64,000 nt of DNA. Origin: Micropterus salmoides (Eukaryota; Chordata; Actinopteri; Centrarchiformes; Centrarchidae). Where the stretch lies: contig NW_024040817.1 in NCBI RefSeq assembly GCF_014851395.1, positions 24,503,269 through 24,567,268 of the forward strand, read 5' to 3'. Under the pieces are notes generated by a model that searched no databases, was not told where the DNA came from, and worked only from the letters and a program-made list of their open reading frames with translations. Every line of letters begins with the position of its first letter. Positions within the stretch are counted from its first letter, which is position 1. Of the stretch, positions 32,203-49,142 are shown in pieces. The position numbers and the translations under genes are program-made.

Positions 32203-35165
32203 AAGGGCTGTTTGTCATTAGGGACGTGCGATGAAGCCCAATGAATACTACAAATCCAAATCAGATGTTTTAAAGACAAAAAACTATAAGAATCTTTTAG
32301 CATGACCTGTTTTTCTTTTGTTTTTTTTCTAACATTTGGATGGAATGTGTTGGCAAAATGGGATATTTTAATGGGAGATGTATATTTTATAGTATAATCT
32401 ACATTTCTAGATTAGTAGAGACTATTGAGTACAGTATTGTGTACAAAAACAGCATATATCAAATGTGAAATACTACAGTATTACTATGATAGATTATAGC
32501 ATTGTGTGATACTACAGCTGTGTGGCATATCCTGACTCAGCACATGTGAAAAAGAATTTCAAATGATTATTATCTTAAGTTTGTGAGTGCTGGGTCAGGT
32601 TCACAGGGTATGACTGGCAAGAGTCTTAATTGCCAAGTATGATCCTCCTTAGGCCTACTGTATATCTGTCTGTGGTTCAAACATATACTGCTGTATCCCC
32701 TCCCTGTATATCCTCTTTAGAACCAACTACATGTGCCTAACCAGCTATATGTGGAGGTTTCCTTTGAACACAGTTTACAGTATATTTATATATACATATA
32801 TAAATGAATATATATGTATTTATATATATATAAAGATATGTAAATATAGAAGTATACAATCTGCAGTGAATATTGTGAAAGAAAATGTTTTTATTGTACT
32901 GACATGCCACCCTTTGTCTCCCTCACTCACTTGCAATACACACATAAGACTGGCAGATTTTGTTGATGTTAATACTGCATGTTTTATGTCAGCCTCCTTT
33001 AAACAATTTACCAGAATCTCATTTTTTCTTGACAATAGGAAAGCAAATTTTGTAGCTTATAAACCGTTTTTGTTTTTGTGATTGAAAAGACATTGACAAG
33101 ATTTTACAGTGCCGTTATTTCAATGAGTCGCTTCTTTGTACAAATATTATATCCTTGGAGGACAGTGATACTGGCAACCTTGAAACAGCAATCAGCATTT
33201 TGATTTGAATCAATTTAACAACCTCCACGTTGAACAAGCTGCCCTGGCGATGATAAAAAGGGCTGAAAATCAGACATCATGTTTAATTCATTTGCAGCGG
33301 TGTGGGTTGCAGAGCAGCCTTTTTATCCTCTCATCCTTCTCCTGATACCCTCAAACTTGACAAGATCTCAGTGGCGTGTGACACAGGCCTCATCTAACAA
33401 AGCACAAAGACCTGCTTATACTGTTACTCCACTGTGAAGGCCTCTTGGCTCCACCCTCACAATCTTCAAACCTACACACAGTGGGATGGCAAGGTTGGCC
33501 TTGAGGGACACCAGGAATCAAAGAGGCTTTGTTGGATATTTATCAACCGTAGCAACTACTACTTCTCCAATTCTCGTTGACTTTCTCCTCTATACTTTTG
33601 ATCACACATTGAGGTGTTAGCCAGCCACCTTGCCTTGAAACAGGTCTCTTGCAAACACACTTTTGGTGGTATATGATTTCCATTCTTTTTGTTCTGTATT
33701 TTACCCATCCATCTTTCCTATATCTTCACAGTATAAATAGAGGAGCCTCAGCTAAAAATAGCACGTGGGTGTGTAGTTGTACAAACATGATCCGAGCACT
33801 CACCAACACACCAGACGGACTACTATACGAACCCTTTCACCTCTTTCTAGAAGTGCAAAAACCCCTTGTGGACAGCCAGACGGACAAGTCAACTTCGAGT
33901 ACCTCAGTTTCTAGCAGCAGTGTCTCCAACCCCGACCCAGGCCTCTGTCCTCAGGGGATTCTCTGACACCACACAACCGACGGACCCTGAAAATACAGGA
34001 CCAGATCAGTCCCGCAGGAATGTTGTCCATATTCTCTGAACGAAAGGGGAGATCCTTTGAGCCCAGCATCTCTAGTAGCCATTCTCTAAGACTAGAGAGC
34101 AACAGTGAAAGAAGTGGTCGTTAAGGGAAGAGCTCAATTGTAGCCACTTTGTGTGTGTGTGTGTGTGCTGTGTACTGTGAACCAGGTGGGGCAGGAGGGA
34201 TGCTGTAGTAGCAGATTTGAGTTTTAGTTATGCAGACATTTCTGAGAGGTAGAGCTGCTCTGGAGGGAAAAGCTAAATCACTAGTTGAGTTAAGCCTCAG
34301 TGGGAGTTGAATAACTAAAGCCATGGCTGCAGCTTCTTGTTCCATTACTCCCTGCAATATCACAAACTAATCTTGTGTCAAAAAAATGGAACAGAAATGT
34401 CTTATTTTGTTGATTTTTTGATGAACAACCATGTTCACGGCATGTTTCAGCAGCTGAATGCTTTTAACGAACTAGCAACAACAGAATAATGCTGGATTAC
34501 ATACATGCATCATTTGCTGTGATACTCTTATACACAGCTAAGCAATTTCATTCCACACGGGAATGGCAGACTCCCCCACTAACATTGAAAACTACTATAT
34601 AGAAAAGGAGCTACAGAATGTCAATAAATGAAATGGTTAGTGCTATAAAAAATTCCAATCATAAACAGTGTCAAAAAATCTTATTTATACTTTGACCAAA
34701 CCTCCTTAAAACTTATTTTTCTGTTCTCCTTTCCTTCCCTCTGTCTCCAGAGCAGCTCAATCCCTAGAAGATGTTTAACTGAAATTCCAATGTGCCTTTA
34801 GCACTGAGGCGTAATTGTGTTTGTAAATGTGTGTGTTGCTTTACAGTACACACACATTTAACCATGTGGGTCAGAGACAACTGAGCAATTACTGTGTAAT
34901 TACAAAAAAATAACACCCTGCCACCCTCATGTTTACAGAAATGTAAATACCTATTGCCAATGGACATTGCGCTTCTCAATATTACATATATTGTTATTAC
35001 AATATGATTATTATTAGTATGATTATTGTCATTAAAAGGATTACTTATTGCCATCACTGTCATTATTATAAATGGTGTTGTCAGCTATAGCTATGGGTAA
35101 ACATTGTTCTGTATTCAAGGGCAGGTGTTGTGTACAATAACAAATAAAGTAGTTTAATCTATGAA
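30477..35165 (+). other. dlgap3: Probable dlgap3 3' UTR and downstream DNA
   Basis: No recognisable coding exon follows the stop codon. Candidate AATAAA signals include 30902-30907, 31604-31609, 34623-34628 and 35143-35148. I cannot say which is used. A (GT)n array lies at 32169-32198, an AT-rich TATA-type stretch at 32778-32832 and a short GT array at 34149-34167. Confidence 0.4.
32169..32198. repeat. (GT)n microsatellite
   Basis: About 14 GT units. Confidence 0.93.
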
Positions 35166-38110
35166 GACAAGTCTTAAATCGCTGCTACTAAGGAGGAGTA
35201 GAAGAAAAACAAACTGACAATAACTCTGGGAAGACATTTTTCTCTGGGATCCATGATGGACACTCCAACGAGGAGCGAGAGATCACCAAAGGAGGAAAGT
35301 AAGCGACTGAATGGAAGATCCAAACATAAGATCCTTCTTTCTTCCTGTGCATTTATTCCACTCTGAACTCCTAGTTCTGCCAGAGGAGGAAAATGACATG
35401 TACATCAAACTGAAAGAGATTCTACTCTCTCTGTATTCTACTCTATAATGTAGCAAAAACTAAATAGCCCCTCGTTCTCTACTCTCTCCTCCTATTTCAT
35501 CTGTTTCTGGCATTTCTCACTTAACACCATGACTTTTAATCAGACGGGTTTGATACAGCGAGCTTTTCTGTCTTCAAGCTCAGCTTTATTCTTGAGTTCT
35601 CTTTTTTTATATGTTTATATGTTATTCAGTGCCAAGACAGCATACTGTACATAAATGCTTTTGTTTCTTTTCTCCTATAAAACGAATTGACTGGAGCATA
35701 TAGCAATATCGATGCCATAAGATATGAACTCCGTTTCATAAGGCCACCGGTTGATACACAAGATGCATGAGAACACCACAGTGACCGGGAGATGCAGCTT
35801 GAATATGTGCTGGATGGGCAGTGGAGGGCGTTGCACAGTGAAGTGTAAATCATGATTCCGTTTGTTGTGTTGTGGTTTTCATTTTGTACATACAAATTTA
35901 TTTATTGATCTTGTATGTTTTATGGATCTAGATGTGTCAAAGGAGCACGTCTGACAGCGCTGAAGCCCAGAGAGATGGCACACTGTGACGTGGTTTACCC
36001 CAACACAGAATGTAACACTGTCAACATTGTCAAAACATTTTCTAATGGCTAATATTATTACTATTAATATGATTATTATAAAGCTATTTTAGCGAGTTAA
36101 ATGAGGGGTGCTGTGTCTCCTTTGTCTTTCTTTTGTGTTGATTTTCTGACTCTATTGAATGTTTAAACGCTATTGGGGGGAAAAGGAATCCTTAAGGCAG
36201 GTAACTGAATCAAATTTTAAATTTTATTCAAGCCCCGGAAAACTTTTTTTTCTTTATTATATTAAATAAGCATGTCTAAATAAGCAACGATCAAAGTTAT
36301 AGGTTATTATTTACGAAGACTTGAACTGTCAAAAACGACTTCGGGACTGAGTGGGTGTGGTTTGATCAGATTTGACTGACAGTGGACTGGCAAACAAGCC
36401 CACGATTGTCATCAGTTTTCGATTCAAATGTTGCTAAACTCTGACATCACCTTTCCCTAGGAAGAGAAAGGATTTTAAAGCACTTTAAAAAAAATAAAAA
36501 TAAAAAAGGTTTGATATCTTGGGAAATATGTTGATTTACTTTCTGGTTAAAAGATAAGAAAGTTGATGTACAAAACCAAACCAAAAGGGTGAAAAAAGAA
36601 AAAAAGAAGAAAAAAAAAAACTTTGTTGGCTCTGATCTGTTGCCAGTGCAACCAGCAGAGGCTCCAGGAAGTTACAGTGCCTGGCCGAGAAATGGTCCAG
36701 CACAACATCCCCCGATAATGGAAAATTTTTTATGCTTTTTTTTTGTACGGATCAAACACACGTGTTCAAATGTGGGCTGTAAAAGAGCTGGTAGGCAGAT
36801 TGTGATACCTTTGGACAAAGCCAAACTAGCTGTTTCCTCGTTTACAGTCTTTGTGCTAAGCTAAGCTAACCACCTGCTAGCTGTAGCTTGATATTAAATG
36901 ACAGACATGAGAGCATTATCAATCTTCTCATCCAACTCTACCAGAAAACAAAATTAAAGAAATTCCCAAAATGTCAAGCTTCCTTGGACAGAAAGTTGTG
37001 TATTTTTGTAAGGCCCCCATTTTTAATAGTAATCAACTGATTTAGGGTCTTTATAATAACTGTGCTGGTAGAAAACTACACATTTCAAAAGCAAAAAAAA
37101 CTATCCTGCTTCTGTCACTGTCATTTACTGCAATCGCTTATTTTAACACTTTTTAAGGTGATCAAGTCTTTCCTCAGCAAGTGGCATTATCTCATTCTAT
37201 TCATGACAAAATCAGCACATTAATCGAGACATTTCTTGCAGTGCAGACACCAAAAATGCAAAGCTTTCTTGGTCTCTCTCTCTCTGCCTGTAGAGATTTA
37301 CAATGCAAATACCAAGCATCCCACATAGACCCATTAAGGAAGGTTAAAAGACAGGACAGAGAACAATTTAGCACTGGCATTTGGGGTCAAATGCACAGTC
37401 CCCATGGGCATCCTCTTCCCAGGCTAAGGTCAGACCGACACATTGAGCAGATATTTTAATCCATTCACACAGTAGCTGTAGTAGAACTGCACTGACAAAT
37501 ATAGCCTGCTGCTACTGAATATAAAGTGTCCAGTAGCCTCGGGGTAAAAGAAGTAGGTAACAACCAAAGGTCAGGAGTTAGTAAAATGTAATAATAATTA
37601 AAGTGTAGGAGATGAATGAGTAATGCCATCCTAAGGCAGTTAAGGTAGTAGCTGGAAATACAAATATAAATAAAACGTGTGCGGCACCAAACATCAAAAT
37701 ATCCAGACGTACCCTTGTCATCTTGCTGACCGTACTGCATATGTACCGAGAAAAAAGAAGCTATTCCCTTATACTGGAGTGTAAAAAGGTTTGTACACAG
37801 CTTTGAGTTTTTAAGAGAAGATTGTGTCCGAGCACAACACGGCAACAAGCAACCAGAGGTTTCTAAAGTGATTGGACCTGGAGTGTGCTTTAAAGGCCAT
37901 TTGACAAATAGAAAGACACCTTTGTTTCTTGTCCCTGTAAGCGATTCCAATGTTTCAAAAACCCTACAGGCCAAAAAAAATGTAAGAAATTGGACCATGA
38001 ATATATTTTAAAGTTTACCCAATGTTCTGAACTTCATCACTCTTCCCAGGGCTTCTTCGGAAAAAAACAAAAAACAAAACCTTTAAGATCTCATATACTG
38101 AATAAACACC
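35166..38110. other. Intergenic stretch between dlgap3 and fuca1
   Basis: The two genes converge here (dlgap3 plus, fuca1 minus). It holds one copy of the long-TIR MITE and an A-rich run at 36595-36620. I see no coding sequence. Confidence 0.6.
36505..36990. mobile_element. Long-TIR MITE, diverged copy
   Basis: The left end GGTTTGATATCTTGGGAAAT and the right part with GGTAGGCAGATTGTG, GACAAAGCCAAACTAGCTG, CTAAGCTAAGCTAACC and CAACTCTACCAGAAAAC match the family of 8582-9013. The interior is heavily diverged. Confidence 0.65.
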
Positions 38111-38138
38111 ACCATTCATCTGACAAATCAAATCATCT

Positions 38139-38144
38139 TTTATT
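38139..38144 (-). terminator. Likely fuca1 polyadenylation signal
   Basis: AATAAA on the minus strand about 370 bases past the stop codon, inside GTTGAATAAAAGATG. Confidence 0.6.
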
Positions 38145-38513
38145 CAACCACTTTAAAAGCATACAGTAAAAAAGTGCTTTGTGTGGGAACTGTTCATTTT
38201 CAAACACAACTTTTACAAACCGCACTTTAAATTAATCATTCCTGAAACAGCAATTTGGCAGCTGAGATATATTCCACTTTTTAAATCATAATAAATTCAA
38301 TCATATAAAAAAATAAGAGCACAAGTGAGAGGCAGTGGCCTTTAGTCCTCAGAGCTACAAAGGAATCATTGAAGAAAGGTGTTCCAGTGATTCATTTTGG
38401 CAAGTGCGGTCCCTTCAACCATAGTGCACAGGTTCCCCCTTATCCTATAAACATAATGAAACCCTGAGATATACAAATTCATGTAGAGGTTAAACACTTC
38501 GGGGGTCTAAGGC

Positions 38514-42565
<4,052 letters not shown>

Positions 42566-42867
42566 GACTACAAGTTAGCCTAACGTTAAGTTGCCTGTGT
42601 ACTCCTCTGGCTGTGCGCACGTCTTGATGCTACCGAAAAAGTCAAACAGTTTAACGCCGATATGTCTTCAGAGACGGAAATCAACAAGCCTGCAGTAATG
42701 TGTACTTGTTTCCCTGTTGGTAGCCCTGTTTGACGGGAGATGCCACTTTGTGTTGTGGTAATGACACTTCAGGTGTATTGTTTCAATCACATGACTGTAT
42801 AACATTGACTGTATTAAAAAAAAAACAACCTGTAATCACATGAATAGTCACATGACTATCTCCTGTC

Positions 42868-44195
42868 CGTTTTCTTCTTCTTCTTCTTCTTAGTTAATAG
42901 CGGATTGCAAACAACTTTTAAGTGCATACCGCCACCTACTGTACTGAAGTGTGCAACATCATATAACTCAACTACAAACCCCAATAAGGTGCTCTCATAT
43001 TCTGTTTATCAACCCAGTGTCTTTAAGAAATATAAATAATGCCTTCCTGGTGATACCCTTTTTTTTCTCCTTCTGTTCCCAATACCCCCATCAGATTCCA
43101 TTCCCGCCCTGCCTCCTGAACCCTATCTTGAAATATCTGTCTTTCCAACTCAAACAATATGCAGTGCAAAATGACATGTTCAGCATTTTCTTTAACCCCA
43201 CAGTTTTCACACTTTTCACTATTCCTTTTCCACAATAAAAACAAGGTGCCATTCAGTCCTGTGTGTCCTACTCTCAGTCTTGTCATTATAATTTCCTCCT
43301 GCCTGGTCCTTTCGCTATAATTTTTATTACTGATAGACTTTTGTATTTTATAGTAACTCCTTCCTTTCCTGTCTTCCTCCCACCATTTCTGCCATATTTT
43401 AATACCTTTCTTCTTAATGACTGCTTTTCCTTCTCCTTTTCCTAGCGGTATTTGAACTGTTATTTCCTTTTACAATGCCTCGTTTGTCTGCAATCTCATT
43501 TCCATTTACTCCCTCATGAGCTGAAACCCAACAAAACTGAACATCTATACCTACCCGATGTAATCTTAATAAGTATCAATAGGTCTTCTCTGAAAGATGT
43601 CATTGACTGAATGCTTTTAATAACTGCTAAGGAATCTGTGCATAATGTCACCAGGTCTGACCTCTTCAACCCACTGTAATGCTATAATGACTGCCACTAT
43701 TTCTGCTGTATATACGGATAGCCTATAAGATAATCATTTTGAGATATTTATTTTGAATTCTGGTATATGTATTCCAATTCCCACACATTACTGTTTGTTT
43801 TTAGATCCATCTGTATAGATTTTTAGATAATTATGGAAACTGTTGGAACTATGGAAAATGTTTCTCAGATAGCTGCTTGTCTGTATTCCCACTTCCTCTA
43901 TTCCCCATCCTCTTTTCTTTTCCAGTATACTAAAATCTGTTTTTACGTCTGGATAGAGCCACGGTGGAATGTTACTGACTGGATTGGGTGTGGTGAAATC
44001 TAATACTTGCATTCTGTATTTCTTGACTCTCTTTTCCCCTGTCCATCCAAACCCATGCCCCCAAAACTTGAAATACTCCCAACAATCCTTTATCTCCTTT
44101 GCAGGGTTTACCCAATATGCTAGCGCTAGTTTCTCTCTTCTTAACTCCAGTGGTGTCTCTCCAGCTTTCCTGTCTGTTTTTTCTATGACAACTTA
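42868..44195 (-). mobile_element. LINE 3' part with RNase H domain (I-like)
   Basis: Minus-strand fragments read TPLELRREKLALAYWVNPA (near 44110-44170), KIYTDGSKN (RNase H first Asp motif, near 43795), VQFCWVSAHEGVNGNEIADK (second RNase H motif, near 43480-43540), then LRVGHTGLNGTLFL with C..C and EHVILHC (43023-43286). The 3' end has GGTGGCGGTATGCACTT and a (GAA)n-type tail at 42868-42890. Stops and frameshifts separate the motifs, so this is a dead 5'-truncated copy. Confidence 0.82.
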
Positions 44196-45003
44196 ATTTA
44201 AGAAATCAACATTGCACGGACCATTTATATTTCTTAAGTCCATGGTAACTAACCTTAGACTGTACTATTGTTAGGCTAAGTTAACCACAGACTGTATAAA
44301 TAAGGTGGTAACCTTATTTGTTGTGAACTTTATGTAAGAGCTGGATTCTGTTAATACTCACAAATTTATTTCCGGTGTACAAATAATACCTTTATTTATT
44401 TTTGGCCTAAAAGGTATGGTAGTCACAATAAAACAACAGTTCTAGACGTACTGAAATCAGCCTCTGAAACAGCCACAATGTAAAATTGTTTTATTGTAGA
44501 AGGCAAATCCCCTGCAGGTTGCTACTGAAAACACCTACAATCCCAGAATAAAGAGGATATGGCCTCAGGGTCCTCAGCCCTGCTGACACAAACCCCATTT
44601 ATTATTTGTTGGCCCATCTTTGAAAGAGGTAACTAATGATGCTGAAAAATCATGGTGTTTCACGAGGGAAATTCTTTGTAATAGATGTTGATATAGGAAA
44701 AGCATTTTGAGATTTTCTTTATGAAAGAAGGAAATAAACTGACCCCAAAACAAACAAATAGCCCACATTCCCATCTAGGGCATGTGAAAAAGGAGGTGAA
44801 AACCTATATTTTGTTGACACAGATTTTTTAGAATGTCATTTGTTTAGTCTTGATTTTTTCAATACTCTCTAATTATTTGAGTTATAGCCTATTCTGTTTG
44901 TACATATAGACATGCATACTGTTCCGTTAAAAAAGAAATGCGTCCAGCTGGCAGTTTCTGTGGAATTAATATAGGACACCATCACGAAACAGACAGTTGG
45001 TTA

Positions 45004-45573
45004 CTATGGATCCGGGTCACTGTTGTTGCTGCACATTAAGTCTGTGGAGGACTGAGTTCTTGGGTCCGGGTCATTGTCCTTGCAGGATTGATTTGTTGGG
45101 TCCGGGTCATTGTTATTGCTGCACACTAACTCCTCAGAGGTCTCACGCTGTTCTGGGCAGGAAGTGTACTCAGCTAGAGCGTCGAGCCCGGCCAGGACGA
45201 GTGTGTCCCGCCGCTGAGCCCTGCGGCTGTACCCCAGCCGCTTCAAAGTCCGCCGGGTGGTTGTGAGTGAGATGGGCTTCTCCTGCCCGCTGCTGTTGTA
45301 CAGAGCCTGGATCTGCACGCTCGTGGCGTGGTTGTTAGCTTCCACAACTCTCTCCATCTTCTTCTCTCCGCTGTCATCGACGAGGCGTTTTCTCCCACAG
45401 GACCCCCGGTGACTGGAGGTTTTCTGCTTCTCACGCCATTCCCTGTAAACCCGAGACACCGCCGTCTTTGAGAATCCCAAGCGGTTCACGGTTTCCGAGA
45501 TGCTGCAGCCAGCGCTCCGGGCTCCTACTATCATGCCCCGCTCAAACTCACTTAAATCTCGCGACTTCCCCAT
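45004..45573 (-). CDS. ORF with Tc1-type helix-turn-helix domain, no DDE domain
   Basis: A 189-codon open frame starts MGKSRDLSEFERGMIVGARS and continues with AGCSISETVNRLGFSKTAVS, the paired-like helix-turn-helix of Tc1 transposases, then a second helical segment to about residue 120 (TTRRTLKRLGYSRRAQRR). Instead of the DDE catalytic domain there is an acidic tail with three NDPDP- or SDPDP-type repeats encoded by a short minisatellite. It is an uninterrupted frame with an initiating Met. It may be a decayed transposon whose tail was replaced, or a domesticated DNA-binding gene. Expression cannot be judged. Confidence 0.55.
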   Translation of the reverse strand: MGKSRDLSEFERGMIVGARSAGCSISETVNRLGFSKTAVSRVYREWREKQKTSSHRGSCGRKRLVDDSGEKKMERVVEANNHATSVQIQALYNSSGQEKPISLTTTRRTLKRLGYSRRAQRRDTLVLAGLDALAEYTSCPEQRETSEELVCSNNNDPDPTNQSCKDNDPDPRTQSSTDLMCSNNSDPDP

Positions 45574-45639
45574 ATGTCACCGTGTAGCCCAGCAGGGACT
45601 TTGAAGGACCACCGCAGGGACTCGCGTTCCTCTAAAAAC

Positions 45640-45730
45640 AAAACAATCGCTCTTCTTCTATGGTTTTTGGCACATTAGACTCAACAAAGGCTTATTGTCG
45701 CCCTCCTCAGTCGGCTTCGTGATTTCTTCT
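45640..45730 (-). mobile_element. Second LINE 3' end scrap
   Basis: The minus strand reads GAGGAGGGCGACAATAAGCC and ends CCATAGAAGAAGAGCG, resembling the 3' end and GAA-type tail of the I-like LINE at 42868. It lies just upstream of the helix-turn-helix ORF. Only the tail is present. Confidence 0.35.
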
Positions 45731-46850
45731 TTGACCATTTTGGCATTTATTTTATCAGTAATAGCCCATGTATTGTATTATAAAACTGTAAGAATCCAAA
45801 GCTACAATATGACACATCAATTGATAGCATAGCAAAGATTTAGAGCCCGCTAACTACACATGTTGAGGTGCTGCACAAAACATGAACGTTTGGTCTTCTC
45901 AGTCTGCCCCTGCCTCTATAACGTTTGATTAGCCTAATTAAGTAAATGACTTGTGACTTTTCCCCATGTAATATGTTCCCTCTTATCCCAAAATTAAGAC
46001 GTGGCTAACCTTCTGGGTCCTGTAGAGAAAATGGGATTTGTAGACTAGTGTTTAAGATGGAGGCACCCATGAATATGAATATTTTAAGTGTTTCATTGTG
46101 TCTTAAATGATGTAGCTGCTCTTAAATTTTTGAGGAAAATAATCTGTTTCAGCTTTGGCTTTTTACACTGACAAATGGTTAAAAGGAACAAGAAGGACGA
46201 CAATAACATCCACAAGCAGTGACCATTACACACTCACACACAAACAAACAAAGGGTAGGCTATTGTACACATGATTTGTTTTTGTATATTAACATGGGTT
46301 AATAAACTCATTTAATACAAACACTTCTCTTAAAAAGTTTTTCCACAGAAAGTAAAGTGTAACAGACATGCCCCTTGACCTAAATACAACTTCTCTACTT
46401 CTCTCTGAAGTTAGACTATTCTCTTCGATTTCAGAGACCAGGCATTTCCAGGAGACCTACATCCACTGAGTTCCTTCATGGTATTTGGATTGTGAAAATG
46501 ACACACCTGTAAGCACATATTCTATTACACATTTCTGGGACAAGGAAGTGATCTGGTATTTGCGTGTATTTAAGCCCAGTGGGTAGTTTTTCTGCATGAA
46601 CGCTGACTTACATAAAAGCAAAACATCCATCCCACCATAGCTCACTATTTACTAACTTTGTGCATAATAAAAAACAAAGTATCAAAGTTCAAACCTTTTT
46701 TCGCAATTGCAATTTCCAAATGTTATGAAACACATACTGTGAGTTCTATAATCATGGGATTTAGATATAGACTGTATATAAAAAGGATTTAGATTTAAAG
46801 TCTGGCTTGTGTTATGCTATGGTAATGCCACACCCATTTCCCACATTTGT

Positions 46851-47400
46851 AGCGCCCCCTAGTGGTACATTTGACTGAAACTTTTAGTGCATGTGTGAGG
46901 TCCTTATGTAGACATATCCTGGAAGATTTGTGTTGATTGGACAAACATTTTCTGATTTGTAGCCTGAGTTGCTTGAAATAGGTGCGTTTGACTTCATGTG
47001 GCATTGCACAGCGCTGACTTAACACGATGCATGCTCGATTTATCAGGCATACTTGTTAGAAACTGTGTCCGACTTTCTCTGGCGCTGCAAAACCTAACCA
47101 TGTCACATGACATTAAAACCTTGCGGCTGCAGTTGAGTCCAGCGACCACAGTTGCGTTTCTCTGGCTGCACACAGTTGGAACCACCTTTTGCCTGATCTT
47201 GCGGAATTTTAGGAAATGCCATATTGATCTCAGCTCACAGTAAGCTCACGCAGGTAGAATATGTCAGACTTGACAAAGCTGTTTTTATTCCCTGCAGCTC
47301 ACGTTTGACTATCGAGTCTGCGAAAGTCAACCGTGGTCATCTCAAACGCACCTAATGACTTGCAGTTGTCTTGCATTTATAGCGCCCCCTAGTGTCTGAT
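46851..47400. repeat. Pair of AGCGCCCCCTAGTG repeats flanking a TIR element
   Basis: AGCGCCCCCTAGTG occurs at 46851-46864 and 47381-47394 in the same orientation, each followed by diverging but related sequence (TTTGACTGAAACTTTTAGTG and TTTAAATTAAAATTTCAGGG). This motif marks a common teleost interspersed repeat. Confidence 0.55.
46981..47352. mobile_element. Small TIR element
   Basis: GGTGCGTTTGA (46981-46991) and TCAAACGCACC (47342-47352) are perfect 11-bp inverted repeats flanked by TA on both sides. Weaker similarity continues inward. The 372-bp interior is non-coding. A Harbinger-like origin is possible from the GG start, but the target-duplication length is ambiguous. Confidence 0.6.
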
Positions 47401-48149
47401 TTAAATTAAAATTTCAGGGCGTGTTTCAGTGAGCCCGTTCTCATTTCAGGGCATCCAATAAACAGACGCTGTGACCTACACTGTACATTTACTGCCAGAC
47501 TGAGGCGTAGCGCTCATCTTTTCCGCTGCCACCTGTCATTTAGCTGTCCTTGTGAGCAGAGGACGCTAGCTAAGCGCTATTGGCTGCACAGTGTGCTGGT
47601 TAAAATCATTAATGCTAGTTGCGCATTGATTTTATTGATCATGTGTAAAGTTTAGTTTTGGCAGTCACTCAAGTTCAGCTGTCTGGGAGAACCACACGTC
47701 TGTTATGTGCATCCGCACAAACGGTCCGGAGCTGCACTTTCGCGTTCCTCCTTTTTCATTGCGTCAATGTTATCAGTTAACCTCTACATAATTAATCGTA
47801 ATAAAATGATTGACATTTGTGAACCAATTCATAATCGTCCAAGTCTGCATCGTGATGCATTTAAAAAATTATTTTCCACACCCACTGTCCTGTGAGATTC
47901 GCAATGATAAAATGGTAAAATAAATCTGATTTATATTCTAATTTGTATAATGGCACGCCAATTTCTTGCACAAAGCATCAGTTATCTGAACATATCCTGT
48001 GAGTTGCGATGACAGGCCCAACAGTTGTTGACTTTTGTCTATGTCCATATCACATTCATTTCTAAACCTTAATTACAGGGCTACCATTTGGCAGATTGGA
48101 CTCATTTTTGTGGAAGCATTTGCACATCCTTTAAACAGGGATGTGATTT

Positions 48150-48255
48150 TTCCGGATTAATCCGGAAGTCCGGATTTTCCAACCTAAAAATATGATGCAC
48201 GTGAATCGTGCAGATCTGTAATAAAAAAGGGGGGGAGAGAGGGGGGGGGGGGGGG
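48150..48255. repeat. 18-bp palindrome and G-run
   Basis: TTCCGGATTAATCCGGAA (48150-48167) is a perfect palindrome followed by AGTCCGGATTTTCC. A G7 run and a G15 run (48241-48255) lie 60-90 bases downstream. Confidence 0.8.
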
Positions 48256-49142
48256 TACAGGACCTGGCCTAGTGAAATGGAAAGGATCTAGGTTGACGTG
48301 TGTAAAGTTTTCTTCCTTTCTAATGTAACCAAGTCAAATAGTGAGGGGTTCAAATCCCCAAATAGTCAATCACCAATTGCCATGGGTCTCCTACAATTAA
48401 TAAAATTCAAAGATGTGAGTTTCGACCAGAAGGAAGATTTATTAAAACAATTAAAAAGGTCAGGCTTTTGGCAATTTTATTCGCTGCACAAGCATAACAA
48501 TAAAGACAAATAAGATGTGGATGCCAATACTGCCAGAGATGCTAAGGGATAAAAGCACACGGTTAAAAACACTTCAGCATCTACAGGGACCACACCAACA
48601 CTAAAGGGGGGGTGGGGGGGGCAAAAACAGGGACAACCGCCACACCCCTAGCAGACCCAGCAGTTAACAACCACATTCACAGGGGCCCATCCACCTGTAA
48701 CAATTCTCATAGACATAACAATTCAAACACAAATAGCAGCAGTTAATCAGGCAGGCAAAACAGCAGTGGCTAAACAACCCTAAAATTACAAGAATTTAAT
48801 TAGTTCAGTTGTCTTAACAAAATATACTTGCTAAATACCTGACAATATTTACCTCACACAATGCAGTAAGTAGTCAACCCAGCTCTGACTCATGGATCGG
48901 ATGTTTAGGCCCACTGCAATGTGAATCATGTTATCAAAAGGCACACGAACTAGTAAACTTGCATAACTATTAGACAACATACCTCAGCGTTAACCACTGC
49001 CTTCTCTGTGGTGGACCTTTAGCACAACAGGCTATTCAGCTGACGAGGTCTGGACAACAGGTGACTTAAAATACCTGTGATTAAAACAAATTAAAACATG
49101 TTTACAAGTTAAAAAACATTGTCAGCCTTGACTCGCATCAGT

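Noticed and set aside
37465..37998. 177-codon minus-strand ORF between dlgap3 and fuca1
   Set aside because: No signal of a known family and no spliced partners; composition looks like non-coding DNA. It is the longest unexplained frame in that gap, so it was considered with some care.
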